Shown piece after piece: positions 38,182 through 44,208 of a DNA stretch of 44,208 nt. The notes under the pieces are model-generated. The model ran no database searches, was not told the origin of the DNA, and saw only the letters and a program-made list of their open reading frames with translations. A program made the translations under genes and the position numbers. The stretch spans positions 1 through 44,208 of the forward strand of contig CAIJYI010000045.1 of the NCBI GenBank assembly GCA_903824855.1, in the 5' to 3' direction. Each line of letters opens with the position of its first letter. Within the stretch, counting starts at the first letter, position 1. This DNA comes from an uncultured bacterium (GTDB lineage: Bacteria; Patescibacteriota; Minisyncoccia; Phycocordibacterales; CAIJYI01).

Positions 38182-38243
38182 ATTTTAACAATTAGAAATA
38201 TTTGATTAACTATATATAGTATATCACAAAAATTATCAGTAAT

Positions 38244-38276
38244 AAAAAACTCGTTGAAATTAATCAACGAGTTTTT
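38244..38276 (-). terminator. Terminator after dnaJ
   Basis: Location relative to genes: it lies upstream of plsC and just after the dnaJ stop. The stem AAAAACTCGTTGA / TCAACGAGTTTTT with loop AATTAA has T-runs on both strands. Confidence 0.85.
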
Positions 38277-38279
38277 GTT

Positions 38280-39362
38280 TTATATTCCCTCTCCTTTTAA
38301 TTCTTCAAAAAGCTTTTGGGCTTTTTTGGAGAGTTTTTTCGGTAAATTAATATTGAGTTTAATGAGGAAATCTCCGCGACGGGTTTTATCTATCGGGACG
38401 CCTTTGCCTCTGACACGAAGGATTTCTCCGTGAGTAACTCCTTCGGGAATCTTTACGGAAATCTTTCCATCTAGTGTTTCAATGGGATATTCTGATCCGA
38501 GAAGCGCATCGGTTAATTTGATACCCAGGTCCATGACAAGATTGACGCCCTCCCGCTTTATGAAAGAATGCGGGGTGCAATGAATCTTAATGTAGAGGTC
38601 TCCTGAAACTCCGCCCGGCATGGCTTCACCTTTGGTGCTCATCCGAATAACTTCTCCATTTGAAATTCCTGCAGGGATAACAATTTTTATTTCTTCTTGT
38701 CCTTTCATCGCGCCCGCTCCGTAACACTTTCCGCATTTTTCAGTCGGGACTTCCCCTTTTCCTAAACAAGATGAACATTCGCGTACGGTACTAAATGTGC
38801 CGAACATTGTTTTCTTCGCATCGTGAACTTTTCCTTGTCCATTGCAGGGATCACATTTTTTCATCTTCGTACCGGGCTTCCCTCCTTTTCCGAGACATTC
38901 CGGACAGGTCATTGTTTTTGAAATCAAAACTTTTCGCTCGGTTCCAAAAATAGATTCAGCAAATGGAATTTCCAAGTCCATGGAAATATCACGACCGCGT
39001 TTAATTCTTCCTCTCTGTGCTCCACCGAAGAAATCACCGAAGATATCACCGAGGTCAAATTCCATTCCATTAAACCCTTGAGTCCCACCGTTCGCCTGTT
39101 GGAAGCCGCTAAAATCAAATCCTCCGAAACCTCCTTGTCCTTGATCTCCACCGTTGAAATTACTGCCATAGGTGTCGTAGGTGGCACGTTTGGTGTCATC
39201 AGAAAGAACCTGATAGGCTTCGTTAATCTCCTTAAATTTAGCCTCATTTCCACCCTGTTTATCAGGATGGTATTGGTGTGCGAGTTTGCGAAACGCCTTT
39301 TTAATATCGTCTTTGGTCGCACCTTTTGCGATACCGAGAATGTTGTAATAGTCTTTTCCCAT
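38280..39362 (-). CDS. dnaJ: Chaperone protein DnaJ
   Basis: A 360-aa type I J-protein. The J domain has HPD at 32-34, then a glycine/phenylalanine-rich linker ([15 protein letters not shown]) and four CxxCxGxG zinc repeats ([32 protein letters not shown]). The C-terminal substrate-binding domains end in [16 protein letters not shown]. It stimulates DnaK ATPase and delivers unfolded proteins. dnaK lies about 560 bp away on the same strand, but two plus-strand small genes separate them, so it is not cotranscribed. The ATG is 6 bases after a TATAAA box. No CIRCE operator is visible. Confidence 0.96.
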   Translation of the reverse strand: MGKDYYNILGIAKGATKDDIKKAFRKLAHQYHPDKQGGNEAKFKEINEAYQVLSDDTKRATYDTYGSNFNGGDQGQGGFGGFDFSGFQQANGGTQGFNGMEFDLGDIFGDFFGGAQRGRIKRGRDISMDLEIPFAESIFGTERKVLISKTMTCPECLGKGGKPGTKMKKCDPCNGQGKVHDAKKTMFGTFSTVRECSSCLGKGEVPTEKCGKCYGAGAMKGQEEIKIVIPAGISNGEVIRMSTKGEAMPGGVSGDLYIKIHCTPHSFIKREGVNLVMDLGIKLTDALLGSEYPIETLDGKISVKIPEGVTHGEILRVRGKGVPIDKTRRGDFLIKLNINLPKKLSKKAQKLFEELKGEGI

Positions 39363-39418
39363 ATTGTTTTTATATTGATTGTATCAGCAATATACCACAA
39401 AACACCTTTTCAGACAAT

Positions 39419-39447
39419 TTGACACAAGGCGACAAAATGTATATTAT
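39419..39447 (+). promoter_or_regulatory. Promoter of the small-gene pair between dnaJ and dnaK
   Basis: Consensus -35 TTGACA (39419-39424), 17-bp spacer, -10 TATTAT (39442-39447), giving a leader of about 40 nt. Confidence 0.8.
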
Positions 39448-39492
39448 TTGAGCAGATAAATTTGCTTTTTTCAAAACAAAAAGGAGAATAAA

Positions 39493-39732
39493 ATGACGCA
39501 TTGGTATCTCGTAATTCCTCTCGTTACAATTTTTTTGGTTTTAATAGCCGGTTATCTTTCTAGGTTATATAATCGCTGTAAGAATTGCGGTTCAACAAAA
39601 GAAAGATTCAATTCCTATACCGAATCAGTTCAAGGTGACTTTGGAAGTAATCTAAAAAAGATAGAAATAACCTCATGTAAAAATTGCGGTTTAATTAAAA
39701 AGAAAAAAGAAAGGATAGTACCAAACTGGTAG
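39493..39732 (+). CDS. Membrane-anchored zinc-ribbon protein, 79 aa
   Basis: An N-terminal transmembrane helix at about 5-23 (YLVIPLVTIFLVLIAGYL) is followed by a two-knuckle zinc ribbon: CKNCG at 29-33 and CKNCG at 62-66, then a basic end (LIKKKKERIVPNW). AAGGAG lies 7 bases before the ATG. It is cotranscribed with a 38-aa membrane peptide 33 bp downstream. The layout (SD-led, zinc ribbon plus TM, own promoter and terminator) mirrors the operon at 19685-20435. The function is unknown; its place between dnaJ and dnaK may be accidental. Confidence 0.8.
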   Translation: MTHWYLVIPLVTIFLVLIAGYLSRLYNRCKNCGSTKERFNSYTESVQGDFGSNLKKIEITSCKNCGLIKKKKERIVPNW

Positions 39733-39765
39733 TTACCACAACTCAATATCGTTAAAGGAGGAAAA

Positions 39766-39882
39766 ATGGATAAAGAATTAAAAAGAACCATTGTGATTGG
39801 GATACTTGCCCTTATCATGATACCCATTTCGATTTATGCTTTACCAATGCTCGAAGTTATCGTTGAGAGACTTCTGCAATAA
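39766..39882 (+). CDS. 38-aa membrane peptide (not in ORF track)
   Basis: It begins MDKELKRTIVIGILALIMIP, with one transmembrane helix at about 8-27, and ends EVIVERLLQ, then TAA. AAAGGAGG lies 5 bases before the ATG, and a strong terminator starts 3 bp after the stop, so the gene limits are well supported in spite of the size. Second gene of the pair with the membrane zinc ribbon. The function is unknown; such peptides often regulate a membrane partner. Confidence 0.7.
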   Translation: MDKELKRTIVIGILALIMIPISIYALPMLEVIVERLLQ

Positions 39883-39885
39883 TCA

Positions 39886-39915
39886 AAAACCCCGACAGTA
39901 TGTCGGGGTTTTCTT
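39886..39915. terminator. Bidirectional terminator between the small-gene pair and dnaK
   Basis: The perfect 12-bp stem AAAACCCCGACA / TGTCGGGGTTTT with a GTA loop lies between convergent genes. Confidence 0.9.
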
Positions 39916-39923
39916 TTTGTTTC

Positions 39924-41816
39924 TTATTCCTGATAATCAGCATCGCGGAATTTATCCTCTTTCTTTTCCTCGGTCGGTTGTTCACCGGCAGGAGCTTCCG
40001 TCTTTGGCGCTTCGGCTTTTGCCATAGCGTCACCGATTTTCATAAGTTCTTCAGAGAGTTCATTAACCGCTTTTTTAAGCACATCCTTATCGGTGCTTTC
40101 TTTCAATGCTTTGAGAGCCGTAATTTTTTCCTCTACTCCGGTTTTAATAGCGGCATCAACTTTATCTCCGGCATCTTTAAGAGCATTCTCCGCCGTGTAA
40201 ATTAATGTTTCCGTATGATTCTTGAGTTCAATCATTTCCTGTTTTTCTTTATCGGCTTCCGCGTAGATTTCGGCATCTTTCTTCATCTTTTCAATATCCT
40301 CTTTAGAAAGACCTGATGATGCGGTGATACGAATTGATTGCTCTTTTCCCGTTGTTTTTTCTCTCGCTTTAACGGAGAGAATTCCGTTCACGTCGATGTC
40401 AAAAGTGACTTCAACCTGAGGCATTCCTCGGTGCGCCGGTGGAATTCCGTCCAAGATAAATCTTCCGAGAGATTTGTTGTCGGAAACCATCGGGCGTTCT
40501 CCTTGTACGATATGAATTTCAACGGAAGTTTGATTGTCGGCTGCAGTTGAAAATACTTGAGATTTTGATGCCGGAATGGTGGTGTTTCTTTCGATGAGTT
40601 TTGTTGCGACTCCTCCCATAGTTTCGATTCCGAGAGAAAGGGGGATAACATCGAGCAAAAGAACATCCTTCACATCTCCCTGCATAATTCCTCCTTGAAT
40701 AGAAGCGCCGAGTGCGACAACTTCATCCGGATTAATGGAACGGTTCGGTTCTTTCCCAAAGAAATTCTTCACCGCGTTAACGATTGCGGGCATTCTTGTC
40801 TGTCCTCCAACCAATATGACCTCGTCGATTTCTGAAATTTTGAAATGGGATGCCTCCATGGCGCGTTTTGTGATTTCAATGGAACGGTCAATATATTTCT
40901 TTGCGAGATCCTCTAATTTTGCGCGAGAGAGTTTCAAGAGTAAATGTCTTGGGCCTGAAGCGTCGCTTGTAATGAACGGAATATTGATTTCAGATTCAGT
41001 TGATGTGGAAAGTTCATGTTTCGCTTTTTCTGCAGCTTCTTTCAAACGCTGAACAGCGAGAACGTCTTTAGTAATATCAATTCCCTGATCTTTTTTGAAT
41101 TCATCTCCAATCCAGCGAATAATGTCTTGGTCGATATCTTCACCGCCCATGTGGACATCTCCGTCGGTTGATTTCACTTCAATGACATCATCTCCAACTT
41201 CAAGAACGGAAATATCAAAAGTACCACCTCCAAAGTCGTAAACAACGATCTTCTCATTTTTCTTTTTATTGAAACCATAAGCGAGAGCGGCGGCAGTCGG
41301 TTCATTGATAATACGGCGAACGTTGAATCCGGCAATTTCTCCGGCGTCTTTTGTAGCTTTTCTTTGAGAATCGCTGAAATATGCGGGAACGGTAATGATA
41401 GCTTCATCAATCTTTTCTCCTAATTTCGCTTCCGCATCTTGTTTTAATTTCTGAAGAACCATCGCGGAAATTTCCTGAGGGCGATAGAATTTATCATTCA
41501 TTTTAACTTTTACGCCAATTCCATCATCAGCTTTTTCAATAGCGAAGGCGACAATACCCTTGTCTTTCTGTACCCCCTCATCGGTATATCCATGACCAAT
41601 AAGTCTTTTGACTCCGTGGAGAGTATTTTGAGGATTAGTGACCGCCTGACGCTTTGCAACGGCACCAACAAGGCGCTCACCATTCTTGGCGATGGAAATA
41701 ACGGAAGGAGTTGTGCGTGCTCCTTCAATATTCTCAATAATTTTCGCTTCTCCTCCCTGCATGATAGCCATTGCAGAGTTTGTTGTTCCTAAGTCGATTC
41801 CTAATATTTTTCCCAT
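39924..41816 (-). CDS. dnaK: Chaperone protein DnaK (Hsp70)
   Basis: A 630-aa Hsp70. It starts [19 protein letters not shown] and carries [19 protein letters not shown] (phosphate 2), [13 protein letters not shown] (adenosine motif) and the substrate-domain linker [19 protein letters not shown]. The C-terminal tail is acidic and low-complexity ([31 protein letters not shown]). The full length is normal. It starts 19 bp after a ribbon-helix-helix-like gene, so the pair is probably one transcript. grpE and hrcA are not nearby, and no CIRCE element is seen. Confidence 0.97.
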   Translation of the reverse strand: MGKILGIDLGTTNSAMAIMQGGEAKIIENIEGARTTPSVISIAKNGERLVGAVAKRQAVTNPQNTLHGVKRLIGHGYTDEGVQKDKGIVAFAIEKADDGIGVKVKMNDKFYRPQEISAMVLQKLKQDAEAKLGEKIDEAIITVPAYFSDSQRKATKDAGEIAGFNVRRIINEPTAAALAYGFNKKKNEKIVVYDFGGGTFDISVLEVGDDVIEVKSTDGDVHMGGEDIDQDIIRWIGDEFKKDQGIDITKDVLAVQRLKEAAEKAKHELSTSTESEINIPFITSDASGPRHLLLKLSRAKLEDLAKKYIDRSIEITKRAMEASHFKISEIDEVILVGGQTRMPAIVNAVKNFFGKEPNRSINPDEVVALGASIQGGIMQGDVKDVLLLDVIPLSLGIETMGGVATKLIERNTTIPASKSQVFSTAADNQTSVEIHIVQGERPMVSDNKSLGRFILDGIPPAHRGMPQVEVTFDIDVNGILSVKAREKTTGKEQSIRITASSGLSKEDIEKMKKDAEIYAEADKEKQEMIELKNHTETLIYTAENALKDAGDKVDAAIKTGVEEKITALKALKESTDKDVLKKAVNELSEELMKIGDAMAKAEAPKTEAPAGEQPTEEKKEDKFRDADYQE

Positions 41817-41835
41817 ATAATTATTTTTTTATTAT

Positions 41836-42177
41836 TTAAATTGTTTTTTCTTTTTTACTTGATGTACTCTTTTTTAAACTCTTATTACTCTTTATCGGGC
41901 TTTTTATCCCCGCCTTTATCTTTTTCTCTTTGCCTGTCGCACGCGGGGGCGCTTTCTCTTTGGGCAGTTCATCGTCATCAGTTTCATAATGGTCTTCTCT
42001 TCGTGTCATTCCCATAACCATTTCGTCGTTTACATAGGCCCGCATCGCCGAACAAAGAACGGCCTTTAACGTCATTCCCTCATGCTTCGCTTTTTCAAGC
42101 GCCGCATCCTTTAATTCAGGATCGCTCTTAAACACAATCTGAATCTCTTCGTGATGGATAACAATTTTCTTTACCAT
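41836..42177 (-). CDS. Ribbon-helix-helix-like DNA-binding protein preceding dnaK
   Basis: A 113-aa protein. The N-terminal strand-helix-helix pattern (IQIVFKSDPELKDAALEKAKHEGMTLKAVLCSAMRAYVNDE) resembles MetJ/Arc/RelB-type repressors. The second half is a disordered, highly basic tail (KAPPRATGKEKKIKAG... KSLKKSTSSKKEKT), unusual for this family and suggesting nonspecific nucleic-acid binding. The promoter carries a 17-bp palindrome overlapping the -10, as expected for autoregulation. dnaK follows 19 bp downstream, so this protein may regulate dnaK expression. That link is inference. Alternatively it could be an orphan antitoxin. Confidence 0.65.
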   Translation of the reverse strand: MVKKIVIHHEEIQIVFKSDPELKDAALEKAKHEGMTLKAVLCSAMRAYVNDEMVMGMTRREDHYETDDDELPKEKAPPRATGKEKKIKAGIKSPIKSNKSLKKSTSSKKEKTI

Positions 42178-42187
42178 AAAATTATCG

Positions 42188-42231
42188 TATAGTTATAAAC
42201 TATATTATAGCTATATCAAAAATTAAGTCAA
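42188..42231 (-). promoter_or_regulatory. Promoter and palindromic operator of the RHH-dnaK operon
   Basis: -35 TTGACT (42226-42231), 16-bp spacer, -10 TATAAT (42204-42209). A palindrome TATAGTT-TAT-AACTATA (42188-42204) directly abuts the -10 and covers the transcript start. Confidence 0.7.
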
Positions 42232-42245
42232 GAGCATTTTTTTCA

Positions 42246-42285
42246 AAAAAAATACCGCTATTTCTAGCGGTATTTCTCTTTGAGT
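42246..42285 (-). repeat. 40-bp direct repeat, copy 1 (terminator after hicA)
   Basis: AAAAAAATACCGCTA-TTTC-TAGCGGTATTTCTCTTTGAGT is identical over 40 bp to 42801-42840. It contains a rho-independent terminator hairpin acting on the minus strand, 3 bp after hicA. Confidence 0.9.
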
Positions 42286-42288
42286 CTT

Positions 42289-42507
42289 TTACGTACGTAT
42301 TTCAAATTCGTTATATGAAATATTTATATCTCGACATATTTTTAAAACCGTCCCCGCCATCACTTCTCCATTTCCGTGTTTTGGAACAACGGTAATTTTT
42401 CCTTCCTTATTTTCAAAAATTATGTGGCTTCCTCTTTGACGTTTTTCATTGTATCCGAAATGATTCAAAGCACATACGACTTGCTTAAATTTGAGGACTT
42501 TAGGCAT
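42289..42507 (-). CDS. hicA: HicA-family mRNA interferase toxin
   Basis: 72 aa from ATG 42507 (MPKVLKFKQVVCALNHFGY). The track start at 42549 reaches back into hicB. The dsRBD-like fold carries the catalytic histidine in RQRGSHIIF, then KITVVPKHGNGEVMAGTVLKICRDINIS, a close match to HicA/YcfA. HicA cleaves mRNA and is neutralised by HicB. It overlaps the hicB stop by 8 bp, with the antitoxin first. Length is normal. Confidence 0.9.
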   Translation of the reverse strand: MPKVLKFKQVVCALNHFGYNEKRQRGSHIIFENKEGKITVVPKHGNGEVMAGTVLKICRDINISYNEFEIRT

Positions 42508-42763
42508 ATTCCATTTTATAAGGAATAACGCCCAAAAATCGGTTTTCACTTTTGATTATATTTAAAAACTTTTTTTCCCCGTAATGTTCTTTCAGTAATA
42601 ACATTACTTCATTCAAATTTTTTACCGCTTCTTCCAGTGTCATTCCATCAGCATGAGCACCAATTATTCCCGGAATAGAAACGATAAAACCGCCGGAAAA
42701 ATCTTTTTCCACAAGAATGTTGGCATCAAAAATTTTTTTATGAATTTTTGCAGTATTTTTCAT
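42500..42763 (-). CDS. hicB: HicB-family antitoxin
   Basis: 87 aa from ATG 42763 (MKNTAKIHKKIFD). The core reads FDANILVEKDFSGGFIVSIPGIIGAHADGMTLEEAVKNLNEVMLL, the partial RNase H-like HicB domain. There is no obvious C-terminal DNA-binding domain, so transcriptional autoregulation is doubtful. A TATTAT box with extended TGG lies 6 bases before the ATG (leaderless). The pair hicB-hicA lies between two identical 40-bp repeats, downstream of the rRNA operon. Confidence 0.88.
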   Translation of the reverse strand: MKNTAKIHKKIFDANILVEKDFSGGFIVSIPGIIGAHADGMTLEEAVKNLNEVMLLLKEHYGEKKFLNIIKSENRFLGVIPYKMEYA

Positions 42764-42800
42764 AAACAAATAATACCATAAATATGAGTCAAAAACAATC

Positions 42801-42840
42801 AAAAAAATACCGCTATTTCTAGCGGTATTTCTCTTTGAGT
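42801..42840 (-). repeat. 40-bp direct repeat, copy 2 (terminator of the rRNA operon)
   Basis: Identical over 40 bp to 42246-42285. The hairpin TACCGCTA-TTTC-TAGCGGTA with T7 on the minus strand ends 5 bp after 5S rRNA, so this copy is probably the original rRNA terminator. Confidence 0.9.
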
Positions 42841-42845
42841 TCTTT

Positions 42846-42956
42846 GTTCCGGCGGCTACTTACTCTCCCCCTTTCGGAGTACCATCAGTACTACAGCGCT
42901 TAACTTCTGAGTTCGGAATGGGATCAGGTGTGACCACTGCGTCAAGCCACCGAAAC
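42846..42956 (-). rRNA. rrf: 5S ribosomal RNA
   Basis: The 12-bp terminal helix GTTTCGGTGGCT / AGCCGCCGGAAC fixes the ends (111 nt). CCGAACTCAGAAGTTAAGC, typical of the 5S beta/alpha region, and GGGAGAGTAAG are present. It lies about 100 bp downstream of 23S; no tRNA is in the spacer. Confidence 0.95.
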
Positions 42957-43349
42957 AAAAAACTCAAAGAGGTTTTTGTATATAAATTTTACAGAATCAT
43001 TAGCAAGACTTATTTAATCAAAAATTATTTTCACACAAATGTTGTGATTTCCAACTTTCCTAATAGGAATCGATAAATTAGTACTTCTCGGCTCAACGCC
43101 TTACAGCGCTTACACCTAAAGCCTATCACGTAATCATCTCTTACGGATCTCAAACGATTCCTCATCTTGAAGCTGGCTTCCCTCTTAGATGCTTTCAGAG
43201 GTTATCCATTCCCGACATAGTTACTCGGCGGTGCTCCTGGCGGAACAGCCGATACACCAGAGGTCAGTTCATTCCGGTCCTCTCGTACTAGGAACAAATC
43301 TTCTCAAGAATCAACGCCTGCAGTAGATAGGAGACCAACCTGTCTCACG

Positions 43350-43815
43350 CTTGATACCATTCATTACTGAATGCAATGGACTATAATATAACCATAATTA
43401 ATTGCTTAATTTTAGGTCGCTGACGTTTAGTCTCTACGGGTGATAATGAGTTTATAAAGTTATAAAGTTTATCAAGTTGTAAAGTAACGACGTTTCCGTC
43501 CGAACTTTATGAACTTTATGAACTTTTCACTTGATGAACTTATTTTCTTCCCTCGGTATTATCCTCGTCGTTTTAGTCTATAACCTAAAAGCTATAACCT
43601 AAAACCTCGTCCGGACTTCACCGATATAAGTCAACTTGATTCAAATATATTTCTATACTTGACCGCCGTGATTCGATTAATTCTATCTCTTTTATTATTT
43701 CTTCATTTAGACGAAAATTCCTCGCGGGATTCAAACTGTTCATAAACCGTAGTTTCGAAAGTTGATATCTCTCCGCGTTATTTTCTATTACACAATGTGG
43801 ATATACCGTTTATAA
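43350..43815 (-). other. Group I self-splicing intron in 23S rRNA (peptidyl-transferase region)
   Basis: A 466-nt insertion interrupts helix 93 at about E. coli position 2593, the site used by the I-CreI intron of Chlamydomonas. The core is visible: R-like GTAGAGACTAAACGTCAG and S-like TATTATAGTCC, pairing as P7 (GACTA/TAGTC). The exon before it ends in T and the intron ends in G, as group I introns do. No homing endonuclease ORF is present, so it is a mini-intron, except for a roughly 94-nt hairpin (43448-43541) likely in the P6 region. Boundaries are within a base or two. Confidence 0.88.
43448..43541 (-). repeat. AAGTTCATA-unit hairpin in the 23S intron
   Basis: A near-palindrome. Minus strand: AAGTTCATCAAGTGAAAAGTTCATAAAG-type left arm, a CGGACGGAAACGTCG apex, and a right arm ACAACTTGATAAACTTTATAAC. 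The repeat units are the same as in the two RNase P RNA insertions, though the apex differs. It lies just 5' of the P7 R-like sequence. Confidence 0.75.
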
Positions 43816-44208
43816 ACGGTTTGAACCCAGCTCGCGTATCATTTTAATTGGCGAACAGCCAAACCCTTGGGACCTTCTCCAGCCCCAGGATATGATGAGC
43901 CGACATCGAGGTGCCGAACTCCGCCGTCGATATGGACTCTTGGGCGGAACTAGCCTGTTATCCCCAGAGTAGCTTTTATCCGTTGAGCTTCCCCCGCATC
44001 TAATGCGAAAGGTCGGATCACTTAGCCCCGCTTTCGCGGCTGCTCGAGATGTACCTCTTACAGTGAGGCCAGCTTATGCCTATACACTATCTGCACTGTT
44101 TCCATTCGCGCCTAGCTGACCTTTGGGCTCCTCCGTTACTTTTTAGGAGGATAGCGCCCCACTAAAACTGCCCACCAGATACTGTCTCCGTACGTTTTTG
44201 CCGTACAG

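Larger units (their letters stand above)
43060..44208 (-). rRNA. rrl: 23S ribosomal RNA, 3' part, split by a group I intron
   Basis: Only domain IV end, V and VI are in the window; the 5' part lies beyond 44208. The minus strand shows GGATAACAGGCTGAT, GGCTCATCATATCCTGGGGCTGGAG, the PTC segments and, after the intron, GTGAGACAGGTTGGTCTCC, CTAGTACGAGAGGACCGG and AGCATCTAAGAGGGAAGCC. The 3' end is estimated at about 43060 from the TACTAAT segment. The exons rejoin as AAACCGT+CGTGAGACAGG, restoring helix 93 (AACC/GGTT). Confidence 0.95.

Noticed and set aside
41817-42245. CIRCE/HrcA operator upstream of dnaK
   Set aside because: No TTAGCACTC-N9-GAGTGCTAA or close variant is present. The palindrome seen is different and AT-rich.
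43350-43815. LAGLIDADG endonuclease inside the 23S intron
   Set aside because: No ORF of useful length in any frame. The insert is explained by group I core plus a hairpin.

Overview
The window looks like a chromosomal segment of a reduced-genome bacterium of the Candidate Phyla Radiation (Patescibacteria), most likely a parcubacterial lineage. This assignment is an inference. It rests on a 23S rRNA gene split by a group I intron, a short SMC without a recognisable hinge, a DnaX without its zinc module, rplU standing apart from rpmA/obg, many tiny zinc-ribbon and single-helix proteins, and core genes whose -10 boxes sit exactly six bases before the ATG (leaderless mRNAs). TGA acts as a normal stop, so this is not a code-25 lineage. 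Most genes lie on the minus strand.

Left part (1-9.9 kb): a HEPN-type protein and a DUF5343 protein lie directly downstream of tRNA-Gln(UUG). A repeat-filled gap follows (dispersed palindromes embedded in a GACGAAGGACGG-like minisatellite), then the operon dnaX / unknown 365-aa protein / histidine phosphatase. After a second palindromic repeat cluster come a 48-aa zinc ribbon gene missing from the ORF track, two small membrane proteins, an enlarged RNase P RNA gene (about 605 nt), and the split glycine dehydrogenase pair gcvPA-gcvPB.

Middle part (9.9-28.7 kb): engB; a LysE-like exporter; a 59-aa protein with a long structured leader; an epimerase plus GT4 glycosyltransferase operon; the short SMC; a small zinc ribbon protein; an operon of four-TM holin-like protein, heavy-metal-type P-ATPase and ITPase; a plus-strand operon of three small proteins; a DEAH helicase with a structured leader; an SbmA/BacA-like transporter; a CtpE-like P-type ATPase; an Smr-domain protein; and a VanY-type carboxypeptidase.

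Right part (28.7-44.2 kb): a 916-aa surface protein with Ig-like repeats; rplU; tyrS; a putative lipid/aldehyde cluster (PlsC-like acyltransferase, extended SDR, acyl-ACP-reductase-like protein, orphan histidine kinase) with a 33-bp palindrome at an internal promoter; dnaJ and dnaK separated by two opposite-strand small genes; a ribbon-helix-helix-like gene leading dnaK; a hicBA toxin-antitoxin module between two identical 40-bp repeats; then 5S rRNA and the 3' part of 23S rRNA.

The most unusual signal is a family of long AT-rich hairpins built from roughly 9-base units (AAGTTCATC / AAGTTTATA). It occurs three times in this window, always inside a structured RNA: twice in the RNase P RNA and once in the 23S rRNA group I intron. 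The two RNase P copies also share the same apical sequence. This suggests a hairpin element that colonises, or is tolerated only in, peripheral helices of functional RNAs.
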